DNA from: an uncultured Clostridia bacterium
GTDB lineage: Bacteria > Bacillota > Clostridia > Oscillospirales > CAG-272
Assembly: GCA_947631765.1 (NCBI GenBank)
Contig: CANRMP010000005.1
Coordinates: forward strand, 1-64,000
DNA: 64,000 bases
Direction of reading: 5' to 3'
Part shown: piece by piece, positions 52,143 to 60,966 of the stretch
Layout: the number at the start of each line of letters is the position of its first letter
Numbering within the stretch: position 1 is the stretch's first letter
The notes under the pieces: generated by a model
Told to the model about the DNA's origin: nothing
Seen by the model: the letters and a program-made list of their open reading frames with translations, nothing else
Database searches by the model: none
Program-made: the position numbers and the translations under genes

Positions 52143-53345
52143 TTATTTCAGTTTTTCAAGGGTTTTGGCATTGACCATAAGCCCGCCGGGAATTTTCTTG
52201 CCTTTTTTTACTGTAAGTCCCATGCCGACAACGGCGATTCCCGCGCCCTCGTCCTTCGGCTGTCCTACACATGCACCCTCTTCCACGGTGACCTCTCTGT
52301 CAATAATGGAATACTCGACCTTCGCGTCCTTTTCAATAACCGTGTCGCTCATTATAACGCTGTCCCTGACGACGGCGCCGGGCGCCACATACACTCCGCT
52401 GAAAAGCACCGAATTAATAACGCTTCCGTAAACCTCGCACCCTTCGGTAACCATGGAGTTTGAAACAGTCGCCTCGTTTCCGATATACTCCGCGGTACGT
52501 GCGGGAGTCCTGAAATACACTCTGCGCTCCTTGTCGTGGAGATTGAATTTAGGCTCGCTGCCCAAAAGATCCATATTCGCTTCCCACAAAGAATCGATGG
52601 TTCCGACGTCCTTCCAGTATCCCTTGAAGGGATAGGCAAAGAGCCGCTCTTCCTTTTCAAGCATGGCGGGGATGATGTTTTTTCCGAAATCGTTTGAGCT
52701 GCCCGGAGTATTTTCGTCCTCGATAAGGTACTGTCTGAGTTTTTTGTAGTCGAATATGTATATCCCCATTGAAGCTTTTGTGGATTTCGGCTGTTTCGGT
52801 TTTTCCTCAAACTGATATATTTTTCCGTCACTGTCGGTATTCATTATGCCGAATCTGCTCGCCTCCTCAAGCGTTACGTTCAGTACCGCAATAGTGCAGT
52901 CCGCGTTTTTCTTCTTGTGAAAATCAAGCATCTCATCGTAATTCATCTTGTAAATATGATCTCCCGAAAGCACAAGCACGTAATCCGGGTCATACCTGTC
53001 GATGAAATTCAGATTCTGATATATGGCGTTTGCCGTTCCCTTATACCAGTCGGCGCCGTTATACCCCTGATAGGGCGGCAGCACCATAACTCCCCCGATA
53101 TTTCTGTCAAGATCCCAAGGCTGTCCGTTACCGATATACTCGTTAAGCTCGAGCGGCTGATACTGGGTCAGGACTCCGACGGTATCAATTCCCGAGTTGA
53201 TGCAATTCGACAGCGGAAAGTCTATTATCCTGTATTTGCCTCCGAAGGGTACGGCGGGCTTTGCCGTATTCTCGGTCAGCGTATACAGTCTGCTTCCCTG
53301 TCCTCCGGCAAGAAGCATTGCGACGCATTCTTTTTTTTCGTACAT
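52143..53345 (-). CDS. glgC: Glucose-1-phosphate adenylyltransferase, GlgC subunit
   Basis: A 400-residue catalytic subunit. The nucleotidyltransferase loop [20 protein letters not shown] is complete, with [20 protein letters not shown] and the glucose-1-phosphate site [20 protein letters not shown]. The C-terminal beta-helix domain is [20 protein letters not shown]. It makes ADP-glucose, the committed step of bacterial glycogen synthesis. ATG 53345 with AAGGAGTGAAAAAC is preferred over a GTG three codons up. It lies between glgB and glgD. Confidence 0.96.
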   Translation of the reverse strand: MYEKKECVAMLLAGGQGSRLYTLTENTAKPAVPFGGKYRIIDFPLSNCINSGIDTVGVLTQYQPLELNEYIGNGQPWDLDRNIGGVMVLPPYQGYNGADWYKGTANAIYQNLNFIDRYDPDYVLVLSGDHIYKMNYDEMLDFHKKKNADCTIAVLNVTLEEASRFGIMNTDSDGKIYQFEEKPKQPKSTKASMGIYIFDYKKLRQYLIEDENTPGSSNDFGKNIIPAMLEKEERLFAYPFKGYWKDVGTIDSLWEANMDLLGSEPKFNLHDKERRVYFRTPARTAEYIGNEATVSNSMVTEGCEVYGSVINSVLFSGVYVAPGAVVRDSVIMSDTVIEKDAKVEYSIIDREVTVEEGACVGQPKDEGAGIAVVGMGLTVKKGKKIPGGLMVNAKTLEKLK

Positions 53346-53414
53346 GTTTTTCACTCCTTATGTTGATGATTTTTGTGTATTTGATAACTCGCGTTTTATA
53401 TTACTTATTACTTA

Positions 53415-55355
53415 CTACTTAGTCTTGCTTTCGCCCTGCGGCTTGGCTTCGAGAATAATTCCGCAAAGCGGCGGCAGGTCAAGAGAAATATAGTCCGCTT
53501 TGTCCTTTTTATCGTATTTGTTCTTCTCGGTGCGGTATACTCTCTTTTTCAGCTTTCCCGTGCCGCCGAAATCCTGTCGGTCGGTATCGATAAGCTTGTT
53601 ATAGGTAAATCCCGCAGTGACCGGGATAAGATAATTGTTTCTCTCACAGGCGGAAAAATTAATTACGATTATAAGCTCCCGCCCCTTTCTGTCCCGCCTT
53701 TTGAAGGCTATAAGATTGTCCTCGTTTCTGTCGGCAAAAATCCATTCAAAGCCGTCCCAGGAGGTGTCGTTTTGCCATAGCTCGGTGCGGCATAGATAAA
53801 GGTTGTTGAGCTTTTCGACGTATTTTTTCAGCGCGGCGTGCTTGTCGTAATCGAGCATGAACCATTCAAGCTGATTTTCATAGTCCCATTCCCTGAACTG
53901 ACCGTATTCACAGCCCATAAAGGTGAGCTTTTTGCCCGGGTGGGTCATTTGATACATCATAAATATCCTGTCGCCGGCAAATTTCTGCTCATAGTCGCCG
54001 AACATCTTGTCAAGCAGGGATTTTTTGCCGTGAACCACCTCGTCATGCGACACGGGGAGTATGTAGTTTTCCGAATAGGCGTAGCACATTGAAAAAGTGA
54101 GCTTTGTATGGTGATATTTTCTGAAATACGGGTCTGTTGCCACATAGTCGTACATGTCGTTTGCCCAGCCCATATTCCATTTGAAGTTAAAGCCGAGTCC
54201 CCCTTCATGCGCGGGACCTGTAACGCGCGGCCACGCGGTGGATTCCTCCGCAATCATGAGAACGTCGGGATAACTGCCGAAAATCACCGTGTTGAGCTTC
54301 TGTAAAAACGCGACCGACTCTAAATTTTCATTTCCGCCGAATCTGTTGGGTATCCACTCTCCCGGCTTTCTTGCATAGTCAAGATAGAGCATAGACGCAA
54401 CGGCGTCCACTCTCAGTCCGTCAATATGAAACACGTCAAACCAGTACATTGCCGAGGAAATGAGAAAGCACTGCACCTCGTTTCTCGCAACGTCGAAGCA
54501 CCTTGTGCCCCACTCGGTATGCTCCTTGCGGTCCCAGCCCTGATACTCATAAAGGCAGTCGCCGTCAAACTCGAAAAGTCCGTGCTCGTCCTTGGGAAAA
54601 TGCGCGGGAACCCAGTCAAGGATGAGTCCTATGCCGTTTGAATGGAGCTTATTAACAAAATACTGAAAATCCTCGGGCGTTCCGAAGCGCGAGGTCGGGG
54701 CAAAATACGAACACGCCTGATACCCCCAAGAGCCGTCAAAGGGGTACTCCGTTATCGGAAGCAGCTCGACGTGGGTATATCCCATCTGCTTTACATACGG
54801 GACAAGACGGTTTGCTATCTCGCGGTAGTTAAGATAGGCGTCCCCGTATTTATTGGTTCTGCCGTCCTGCGTCTGCCAGGAGGCAAGATGCACCTCATAT
54901 ATATTCATCGGAGCTTCATAGAAATTCTTGCCCGAAGCTATCTTTTTTCTCTCTTGCAGCCACACCTTGTCCGTCCATTTGTAAGAGGTGTTTGTGTGTA
55001 CTATGGAGGCTGTCCTTTGCAGGGTCTCACTGCTTGTGGCATACGGGTCGGCTTTTAGATGTGTGCCGTTTTTGCCGCTGATTTTGTATTTATATTTCAT
55101 TCCTTCAAGATTATCCGCTTCGATACGACATTCCCATATCCCCTCGCTTGTAATCTTTTTCATTTTACGACCTTCATCCCAGCCTGTAAAGTCGGAGACA
55201 AGTGATAAATCGGCAGCGTTTGGCGCCCACACGCGGAAAACATAGCCCCGAGGCGTTTTGTGCACGCCCATGTATTCGTATGCGCGGTAATATGTTCCCT
55301 GATGAAACAGAAATTGCGAAAGCTTGTTTTTTCCGACCTTTTTTTCGTTATTCAT
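53415..55355 (-). CDS. glgB: 1,4-alpha-glucan branching enzyme
   Basis: A 646-residue GH13 branching enzyme. An N-terminal CBM48 domain (about residues 30-130, GYVFRVWAPNAADLSLVSDF) precedes the barrel. Catalytic residues are Asp in IDGLRVDAVASMLY, Glu in LMIAEESTAWPRV and Asp in LPVSHDEVVHGKK; the family marker GVYHRAYEYMG-like N terminus (TYYRAYEYMGVH) is present. It forms alpha-1,6 branches. First gene of the operon, driven by the promoter at 55435-55463. Confidence 0.96.
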   Translation of the reverse strand: MNNEKKVGKNKLSQFLFHQGTYYRAYEYMGVHKTPRGYVFRVWAPNAADLSLVSDFTGWDEGRKMKKITSEGIWECRIEADNLEGMKYKYKISGKNGTHLKADPYATSSETLQRTASIVHTNTSYKWTDKVWLQERKKIASGKNFYEAPMNIYEVHLASWQTQDGRTNKYGDAYLNYREIANRLVPYVKQMGYTHVELLPITEYPFDGSWGYQACSYFAPTSRFGTPEDFQYFVNKLHSNGIGLILDWVPAHFPKDEHGLFEFDGDCLYEYQGWDRKEHTEWGTRCFDVARNEVQCFLISSAMYWFDVFHIDGLRVDAVASMLYLDYARKPGEWIPNRFGGNENLESVAFLQKLNTVIFGSYPDVLMIAEESTAWPRVTGPAHEGGLGFNFKWNMGWANDMYDYVATDPYFRKYHHTKLTFSMCYAYSENYILPVSHDEVVHGKKSLLDKMFGDYEQKFAGDRIFMMYQMTHPGKKLTFMGCEYGQFREWDYENQLEWFMLDYDKHAALKKYVEKLNNLYLCRTELWQNDTSWDGFEWIFADRNEDNLIAFKRRDRKGRELIIVINFSACERNNYLIPVTAGFTYNKLIDTDRQDFGGTGKLKKRVYRTEKNKYDKKDKADYISLDLPPLCGIILEAKPQGESKTK

Positions 55356-55738
55356 TTATTTTTACGGTACCTTTCTGAGGGTATTATTAAAAAGCGCAAA
55401 CCGCCATAATGAACCGGCGATTTCTTTTGAATATATTATATCACAAAATGTAATTTTTTTCAATGCCTATGCCCATTAATTTCACGGTTTTTTTATTAAT
55501 TTTACATACCTTAGTCGATAATAAAGTACAAATATTCGTCGTAATGCACAAAAATATTTTAGTCTTCGACAAAAGGCGCAAAAAATCGCGCGATTTTTCT
55601 TTTTTGCTTTGCCGGCGATATTTACTTAAAAAATAATGTAACCCCAACGCGCAACCTTTTTTGCCTTTTTACGTCTTTATGTACAGAAGAAAATAATTTC
55701 GCACAATCCCGTTTTTTAAAACAGAAAGGAATGTTATT
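55356..55738. other. Intergenic region between glgB and DUF4349 gene
   Basis: About 380 bp, AT-rich, containing the glgB promoter and a leader stem AAATCGCC/GGCGGTTT (55398-55423) followed by a T-rich stretch. A 68-codon frame here is not supported. Confidence 0.6.
55435..55463 (-). promoter_or_regulatory. Promoter of the glycogen operon
   Basis: On the minus strand TTGAAA (55458-55463), 17 bases, TATAAT (55435-55440), 80 bp before the glgB start. Confidence 0.7.
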
Positions 55739-56620
55739 ATGAAAAACTCAAACAAATACCCTCTCATTGCTTTTATCTCTTTAATTCTTTGCATGATAAC
55801 GCTTATTTCCTGCTCCAATGCAAGCGGCGGCGATAAAGCCTTTTATCCCGAGGAGGAAATCAAGGAGGAGGCGCCGGAAAGCGCTGCGGATATCGACCCC
55901 GACAACACCTCCATTACAAGCGAGCGCAAGCTTATAAGAACAATAACAATGACAATTCAGACAAAAAACTTTGACGGCTTACTCTCGGATGTAAATCGCT
56001 CTATCGGCGAATGCGGCGGATATGTCGAAAGCTCACGCGCAGAGGGAAACGCCGACTCAAAAGGCGACAGATATGCATATATCGTCGCCCGTATTCCAAA
56101 GGATAAAACCGACGAGTTTATAAGCGGCGTTTCAAACGAGACAAATAACATCGTCTCAAAGGAGGAAAACACAAAGGACGTAACCATGGCATATGTGGAT
56201 ACCGAAAGCCGCCTAAGCTCGCTCAGAGCCCAGCGCGCAGCACTTGAAGCCCTTTATGAAAAAGCCGTCAGCGTTGAGGAAATAGCCTACGTGCAAAAAG
56301 AGCTTTCGGCGGTAATATCCGATATAGAGGCATATGAAGCAACACTCAGAGAATATGAAAATCTTGTTTCCTACAGCACAATAACCCTGAATATCGATGA
56401 GGTTGAAGTATACACCGAGGTCGATAAGAGCTACGGCGAGGAAATATACGAAGGCTTTTCCGAGAGCTTAAAGAACGTCGGGATATTTTTCAGAAATCTT
56501 TCGATATTTATAATTGTCAATATTCCTTATTTTCTTATGCTCGGCATACCCGTCGCGGCGATAATAATATTTGTTATCATGAGAAAAAGAAAGAAAAAGG
56601 CGGGAAGGCAGAACAAATAA
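55739..56620 (+). CDS. DUF4349-family lipoprotein, 293 aa
   Basis: The signal MKNSNKYPLIAFISLILCMI ends in lipobox LISC (Cys26). Then ERKLIRTITMTIQTKNFDGL opens a DUF4349 domain, with GGYVESSRAEGNADSKGDRY, AYIVARIPKDKTDEFISGVS, a coiled coil (ESRLSSLRAQRAALEALYEK, VQKELSAVISDIEAYEATLR) and a C-terminal transmembrane helix (YFLMLGIPVAAIIIFVIMRK). The protein is therefore anchored at both ends. Members are envelope proteins of unknown role. GAAAGGAATGTTATT precedes the ATG. No partner is adjacent. Confidence 0.88.
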   Translation: MKNSNKYPLIAFISLILCMITLISCSNASGGDKAFYPEEEIKEEAPESAADIDPDNTSITSERKLIRTITMTIQTKNFDGLLSDVNRSIGECGGYVESSRAEGNADSKGDRYAYIVARIPKDKTDEFISGVSNETNNIVSKEENTKDVTMAYVDTESRLSSLRAQRAALEALYEKAVSVEEIAYVQKELSAVISDIEAYEATLREYENLVSYSTITLNIDEVEVYTEVDKSYGEEIYEGFSESLKNVGIFFRNLSIFIIVNIPYFLMLGIPVAAIIIFVIMRKRKKKAGRQNK

Positions 56621-56751
56621 TATGTAGCTCTTGATAATAAAAGCTTTGCAAACACCTTAAAAAATGCAAAAAAGAGGGGCTTTAGCGCCAAAAGCGCAAG
56701 AGGTCTCTCTTTTTTCGTATTTATTTTTGCCGCAGGGGTTGACTTTCCCCT

Positions 56752-56776
56752 AATTTGCAAAAAGCCTTTGCAAATT
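56752..56776. repeat. Perfect 10-bp inverted repeat
   Basis: AATTTGCAAA and TTTGCAAATT surround AAGCC. It lies between the DUF4349 gene and the XRE gene; role unknown. Confidence 0.5.
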
Positions 56777-56785
56777 TACCCTTTC

Positions 56786-56815
56786 AAAAGGCGCGCGGCA
56801 AAAAAAGGGCGCGCC
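56786..56815 (-). terminator. Terminator of the XRE regulator gene
   Basis: On the minus strand GGCGCGC pairs with GCGCGCC, with an A/T-rich loop, and is followed by TTTTG. Confidence 0.65.
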
Positions 56816-56835
56816 TGCTAAAAAGAGCGGCGCGC

Positions 56836-57141
56836 TTACTTTATTGAGTCAATAAGGCAAAGAATAGCGTCCTTTTGTTTTTCTGTCAGCTTGCTCCATT
56901 TTGCAAACAAAATTCGCTGTTCCTCGGTCATTTCGGATAAACCGCTCCCGTCAGAGAAAAACTGCGCCGGCGTTATTTTGAATGCGTCGCATATCGCCTC
57001 TAACGTCGGAAGCGTCGGCGCGTTATTTCGCCTGAACATATTGGAAACGGTAGAATGTGAAAGATGGGCTTCAATTGCCAGTCTGTATTCCGTCCAGCCC
57101 CTTTCCGCCATCAACTGCCTTATGCGTTTCTGAGCGTCCAT
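56836..57141 (-). CDS. XRE-family transcriptional regulator, 101 aa
   Basis: The N-terminal 65 residues form a Cro/C1-type helix-turn-helix: MDAQKRIRQLMAERGWTEYR, then LAIEAHLSHSTVSNMFRRNN and the fourth-helix TLEAICDAFKITPAQFFSDG. The short tail (TEEQRILFAKWSKLTEKQKD) is helical and may dimerise. It is divergent from the SLOG gene with an inverted repeat between them, a standard layout for an autorepressor controlling its neighbour. No phage genes flank it. Confidence 0.88.
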   Translation of the reverse strand: MDAQKRIRQLMAERGWTEYRLAIEAHLSHSTVSNMFRRNNAPTLPTLEAICDAFKITPAQFFSDGSGLSEMTEEQRILFAKWSKLTEKQKDAILCLIDSIK

Positions 57142-57175
57142 AAAAAAATTTTTTCACCTGCCCTTTTGTATCTAT

Positions 57176-57202
57176 TATAATACCCAAAAAAGTGGTATAA
57201 TA
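57176..57202. promoter_or_regulatory. Inverted repeat between divergent XRE and SLOG genes
   Basis: TATAATACC and GGTATAATA, nine-base arms with one mismatch and a nine-base spacer. Each arm contains a -10-like TATAAT or its complement. A likely operator for the XRE protein. Confidence 0.5.
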
Positions 57203-57296
57203 GTATTAATAAGTAGCGTATATATTCCCTAAAAGGGTAATATGCGGCGCTCGGACAGACCGCAAGGCTGTTAATATAAAGAAAAGAGGATTTGTT

Positions 57297-57800
57297 ATGG
57301 CACAATTATCATTGAACGAAGAAGAGACAAGACTGAAAACTTGCGCTTTTACGGGGCATCGACCTGAAAAGCTAAACGCCGAACCGGCTGTCATAAAGCG
57401 CGCACTAACACTTGAAATCGATATTGCAATTGCCGACGGTTTCACGGAATTTATTACCGGCATGGCGCGGGGCGTGGATTTATGGGCGGCGGAGCTTGTT
57501 TTGGAGAGGAGAAAAAGCAATGCTTGCATCAGTCTCTTTTGCGCTGTTCCCTACGAGGGATTTGAGCAAAAATGGGCTTTATCATGGCAAAATCTTTATC
57601 ATGACGTGCTTTCAGAGTCAAACGGTGTAAAAATATTTGAAAAGCATTTTTCATATTCCTCGTTTCAAACGCGCAACCGCTGGATGGTTGACCATTCGTC
57701 AAGAGTTATTGCCGTATATAACGGCGAAAAAGGCGGCACGAAAAATACGCTCGATTATGCGCGAAAAATCGGTATAGACGTGCGGATTTTGGATATTTGA
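57297..57800 (+). CDS. SLOG-domain (YpsA/DUF1273-like) protein, 167 aa
   Basis: Residues 13-165 form a Rossmann-like SLOG fold: LKTCAFTGHRPEKL with the GHRP loop, EFITGMARGVDLWAAEL with the Gly-rich phosphate loop, LYHDVLSESNGVKIFEKHFS, SYSSFQTRNRWMVDHSSRVI and VYNGEKGGTKNTLDYARKIG. SLOG proteins bind nucleotide-derived ligands; YpsA links to cell division and stress, and others act as sensors in defence systems. No nuclease or effector is next to it. Its control by the divergent XRE gene suggests an inducible role. AGAGGATTTGTT precedes the ATG. Confidence 0.87.
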   Translation: MAQLSLNEEETRLKTCAFTGHRPEKLNAEPAVIKRALTLEIDIAIADGFTEFITGMARGVDLWAAELVLERRKSNACISLFCAVPYEGFEQKWALSWQNLYHDVLSESNGVKIFEKHFSYSSFQTRNRWMVDHSSRVIAVYNGEKGGTKNTLDYARKIGIDVRILDI

Positions 57801-57965
57801 ACTATAAGATTGGCTTTTACGGTAAGGTTCATAATCATGCGAAACGTCTTTTGATTCTTCCTAAAAATTAATGCAAATATTTTTTGGAAAGTTATACTGC
57901 GAATAACAATGAACAACCGTTTTTAGGTGGTTATCTATCAACCCTTGCCACTATGTTATAAATAA

Positions 57966-57997
57966 AGGACTCGGAGATTTTCAGTTCTCCGAGTCCT
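57966..57997 (+). terminator. Perfect 12-bp stem-loop behind SLOG gene
   Basis: AGGACTCGGAGA with TCTCCGAGTCCT around TTTTCAGT, 166 bp behind the SLOG stop; no T-run follows, so its role as a terminator is uncertain. Confidence 0.45.
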
Positions 57998-58421
57998 ATC
58001 AGGTCAAAAAGTACATGTTATTTCATTATTGAATAATAATTAGGCGTGCTATAGTCACACATTTATACCGTAAACATTAAGATAATCGATACGACAGTAA
58101 TACAGATTTATGGAAACGCTCCGGAATCGCCTTGAACATATGTAAAATATTTTTCTTTTCATATATGAGATGTTAATATGGGCGAAAAAGCGGTATTAAT
58201 CGATAAAAATCAATACACATAAATTGCAGGTCAGGCGCTTGCTTTATTAGTGCGATCCATTGTGTTTTCATAATATCACATGCATACATATTTGAAGCAA
58301 AAAAATAGATTTATTTTAAAATAATTGGTAACCATTTTCTAATAAGAGACACCTAATTGTTACCTTTGTCGGTATCGTCACTTCCAACCGCACTCTACAA
58401 GCGACACACGCATATAAACAG

Positions 58422-58448
58422 CAGATGCGGCGCGCGGCGCCGCATCTG
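58422..58448. terminator. Perfect 12-bp stem-loop behind spoVT
   Basis: CAGATGCGGCGC with GCGCCGCATCTG around GCG; 51 bp behind the spoVT stop. It is followed by GGTTTTAAT on the plus strand and CTGTTTATA on the minus strand. Confidence 0.55.
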
Positions 58449-58499
58449 GGTTTTAATAAAATCGTATATTTGTTTTTGCAAATTTCAAAGGTCGGGATT

Positions 58500-59039
58500 T
58501 TAAGATTCAAGTTGTTTTGAAAGAAAAGTCGCGGCGGTTTGAATGAGCTTTATTTCAAGCTCGTTTGCCGAGCGTTCGCTGTCGGCAAGAGAGACCACGC
58601 ATCCGGTGATATCCCCTTCTGTGATTATCGGCATAAGGCAGGATATCTGCCATTCGTTGATTCCGTCGACCATCGAATAGTATTCTTCACCCGCCTTGTG
58701 AGCGTAGAGCGTTCTCGCTTCAATGAGATTTTCAGCCTCTGAGGAGACCCGCTTGTCCAAAAAATCTCTTTTTGAGAGTCCTGCGCACGCTATCACGCTG
58801 TCTCTGTCGCATATAACGACCGGCAGCTCGCAGGTCTTCCAGAGCGTATCTGCGTACTGCATTGCAAAGGTGTTCATTTCTCCTATGGGAGAGTATTTCT
58901 TAAAAATAACCTCTCCTTCCCTGTCCGTGAAGATCTCAAGCGGATCTCCTTCCTTTATTCTGAGTGTTCTTCGTATTTCCTTGGGTATTACCACTCTCCC
59001 AAGATCGTCTATTCTACGGACTATTCCGGTAGCTTTCAT
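58500..59039 (-). CDS. spoVT: Stage V sporulation protein T
   Basis: A 179-residue SpoVT. The AbrB-type swapped-hairpin DNA-binding domain is at residues 1-50 (MKATGIVRRIDDLGRVVIPK, EIRRTLRIKEGDPLEIFTDR). A C-terminal GAF-like domain follows (KTCELPVVICDRDSVIACAG to ETINEWQISCLMPIITEGDI-like region). It controls sigma-G-dependent genes in the forespore, so it marks the genome as sporulating. ATG 59039 is chosen as the normal family start. Upstream, GAATA, about 18 bases and AAACTA on the minus strand fit a sigma-G promoter (59170-59205). Confidence 0.94.
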   Translation of the reverse strand: MKATGIVRRIDDLGRVVIPKEIRRTLRIKEGDPLEIFTDREGEVIFKKYSPIGEMNTFAMQYADTLWKTCELPVVICDRDSVIACAGLSKRDFLDKRVSSEAENLIEARTLYAHKAGEEYYSMVDGINEWQISCLMPIITEGDITGCVVSLADSERSANELEIKLIQTAATFLSKQLES

Positions 59040-59234
59040 ATATATTACCACGCCTGAAAACAGGCTTCCTTTCTTATTTTCGGCATACATGACTTTTTAA
59101 CCGCTGTGTTCCTGTCGGAAATAATGACAAAGGATAGCGAAAATTAAAGTCATGCAGAATTAATTTTACGACTATAGTTTTTGTAACACAAGGTTTTTTA
59201 TTCAATATTTTTTTCTCATGTCATAATTTGTTTC
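59005..59234. repeat. spoVT upstream region, copy A of a direct duplication
   Basis: Copy A holds the first codons of spoVT and its upstream region. Copy B at 60689-60876 is about 97% identical over the shared 109-base core (three mismatches) and lacks roughly 45 bases present here (59081-59126). Confidence 0.85.
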
Positions 59235-59305
59235 TAAGCGAGTAGTAGGCTGCGCCCCCTTGCAAACTTCCATCGCAGACCGACGGCATGGAGGTCATAC
59301 AGAAT

Positions 59306-59332
59306 AGTTTTGCGGTTTAAAATCGCAAAACT
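59306..59332. promoter_or_regulatory. Inverted repeat just upstream of the ATPase promoter
   Basis: AGTTTTGCG and CGCAAAACT, nine-base arms and a nine-base spacer, end one base before the -35 box. Candidate operator. Confidence 0.5.
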
Positions 59333-59333
59333 A

Positions 59334-59362
59334 TTGACAATTCATATGCTTTGCGGTATAAT
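59334..59362 (+). promoter_or_regulatory. Consensus promoter of the AAA+/DUF4143 gene
   Basis: TTGACA (59334-59339), 17 bases and TATAAT (59357-59362), both perfect. The predicted transcription start (about 59369) lies only about 15 bases before the start codon. Confidence 0.8.
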
Positions 59363-59384
59363 GATTTAGGTGGAGGTGGTTACA

Positions 59385-60596
59385 TTGATTTACAGACCTT
59401 TATATGTTGATAAAATCATGGCTTATACGGACACTCCTTTCGTAAAGGTGCTTACCGGAGTACGTCGCTCTGGCAAGTCAACGATTTTGAAAATGATCAT
59501 CGAAAAGCTCAAAACAGAACGAGGCATTCCCGAGGACCGTATTGTAAGCTGCCGTTATGACTCTATGGAATACGAGGATGTAACGGCAAAAGAGATGTTC
59601 GCCGAACTAAAAGCGAAGCTCTCTCCCGAAGGTAAGACCTATCTGTTTCTCGACGAGGTGCAGGAAATCAAGGGTTGGGAAAGAGTCGTTAACTCTCTTG
59701 CCGCCGATTACGATGTAGACTTGTACGTTACCGGCTCCAATTCCCGCATGATGTCTTCGGAAATCTCGACCTATCTGACCGGCAGATATATCGCTTTCCG
59801 CATTTATACCTTGTCCTTTGCCGAATACCTTGTGTTCAAACAGTCATATGGTTCAGTCGGAGATCCCAAAAAGGAGCTTACTGATTTTGTTCGTTTGGGC
59901 GGTTTTCCCGCAACGCAGCTTCAAAGCTACTCGCAGGACGAGATATACACGATTGTTCGAGATATTTACAATTCGACCATATTCTCGGATATTGTGAAAC
60001 GGGGTCAGGTGAAAAAGGTCGATCAGCTTGAACGAGTTGTGAAGTATACCTTTGATCATGTCGGCAATACGTTTTCCGCAAAGTCTATTTCGGATTATCT
60101 GAAATCCGAAAATCGAAAGCTCGACAATGAAACAGTATACGGCTACCTCGAAAAATTAGAGAAGGCGTATCTGCTTCACCGCTGCTCGCGCTATGATCTG
60201 CAAGGCAAGGAAATCCTGAAAACGCAGGAGAAGTTCTATCTTGCGGACACCTCCTTGCGGTACAGTGTATTGGGCTACAATTCCGACACGGTTGCGTCGG
60301 GTCTTGAAAATGTCGTATACCTTGAGCTTTGCCGCCGGGGGTACTCCGTCTATATCGGGAAGACAGGTGACGGCGAGATCGACTTTGTGGCAAGCAAGCA
60401 AAACGAAAGGCTGTATGTTCAAGTGACGCAGAGCATCGGCTCTGAAAAGACAGAAAAGCGCGAATATAACCGGTTGCTTGAAATACGCGACAATTACCCG
60501 AAATATGTATTGACGACAGACGAATTTGCCGGAGGCAATTACGAAGGCATCAAAACGATGCACATTGCAGACTTTCTGCTCAGTGACGAATATTAA
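59385..60596 (+). CDS. AAA+ ATPase with DUF4143 domain, 403 aa
   Basis: The start is TTG (59385, read MIYRPLYVDKIMAYTDTPFV), because GGTGGAGGTGGTTACA lies directly in front of it; a longer GTG start would place the ribosome site inside the protein. Walker A is VLTGVRRSGKSTILK at about residue 28 and Walker B YLFLDEVQEIKGWE at about residue 92, with TGSNSRMMSSE as sensor. The C-terminal DUF4143 domain (from about residue 195) includes TGDGEIDFVAS and YVQVTQS, a PD-(D/E)XK-like EID...Q pattern. These STAND-like ATPases are frequent in mobile and accessory loci. The locus lies between two copies of the spoVT upstream region, suggesting insertion. Confidence 0.9.
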   Translation: MIYRPLYVDKIMAYTDTPFVKVLTGVRRSGKSTILKMIIEKLKTERGIPEDRIVSCRYDSMEYEDVTAKEMFAELKAKLSPEGKTYLFLDEVQEIKGWERVVNSLAADYDVDLYVTGSNSRMMSSEISTYLTGRYIAFRIYTLSFAEYLVFKQSYGSVGDPKKELTDFVRLGGFPATQLQSYSQDEIYTIVRDIYNSTIFSDIVKRGQVKKVDQLERVVKYTFDHVGNTFSAKSISDYLKSENRKLDNETVYGYLEKLEKAYLLHRCSRYDLQGKEILKTQEKFYLADTSLRYSVLGYNSDTVASGLENVVYLELCRRGYSVYIGKTGDGEIDFVASKQNERLYVQVTQSIGSEKTEKREYNRLLEIRDNYPKYVLTTDEFAGGNYEGIKTMHIADFLLSDEY

Positions 60597-60688
60597 GATA
60601 AACACAAAACGCCCCGGCTTTGTTCTGCTTGAGCTAAGTTCATGCGCAGTGCATTGCCGGGGTATATGTATTTCATTTTGCTGCTTTA

Positions 60689-60876
60689 TAATCATCTGTT
60701 CTACAGACTATTCCGGCAGTTTTCATATATATTACCAAGCCTGAAAACAGGCTTGCTTTCTTATTTTTACAAAGGATAGCGAAAATTAAAATCATGCGGA
60801 ATTAATATTACGACTATAGTTTTTGTAACACAAGGTTTTTTATTCAATATTTTTTTCTCATGTCATAATTTGTTTC
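60689..60876. repeat. spoVT upstream region, copy B with decayed spoVT start
   Basis: Direct repeat of 59005-59234 minus about 45 bases. Read on the minus strand it still begins ATGAAAACTGCCGGAATAGT, matching the first codons of spoVT (MKATGIV), but the frame decays within about 12 codons. A relict of a duplication. Confidence 0.85.
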
Positions 60877-60883
60877 AAAAATC

Positions 60884-60928
60884 AAAAAAACGACCGAAAT
60901 CAGGAAGGCTTGCTCCCTTTTTCGGTCG
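60884..60928 (-). terminator. Terminator of the cohesin-like gene
   Basis: On the minus strand CGACCGAAA pairs with TTTCGGTCG around a 20-base loop and is followed by TTTTTTTG; A/T tracts on the other side make it bidirectional. Confidence 0.8.
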
Positions 60929-60966
60929 GTCTTTTATATTTATATTTGTAAAATTAAAATCATTTT

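Larger units (their letters stand above)
57801..58499. other. Gene-free 700-bp stretch with two perfect hairpins
   Basis: No gene is supported on either strand. Two perfect 12-bp stems lie within: AGGACTCGGAGA with TCTCCGAGTCCT (57966-57997) and CAGATGCGGCGC with GCGCCGCATCTG (58422-58448). Composition is AT-rich and irregular, as expected after decay of genes. Confidence 0.6.

Noticed and set aside
55441..55647. A 68-codon minus-strand frame upstream of glgB
   Set aside because: It overlaps the glgB promoter, lacks a good ribosome site and resembles no protein.
57801..58499. tRNA or small RNA gene in the gene-free stretch
   Set aside because: The two stems are simple hairpins; no cloverleaf, T-loop or CCA end was found.
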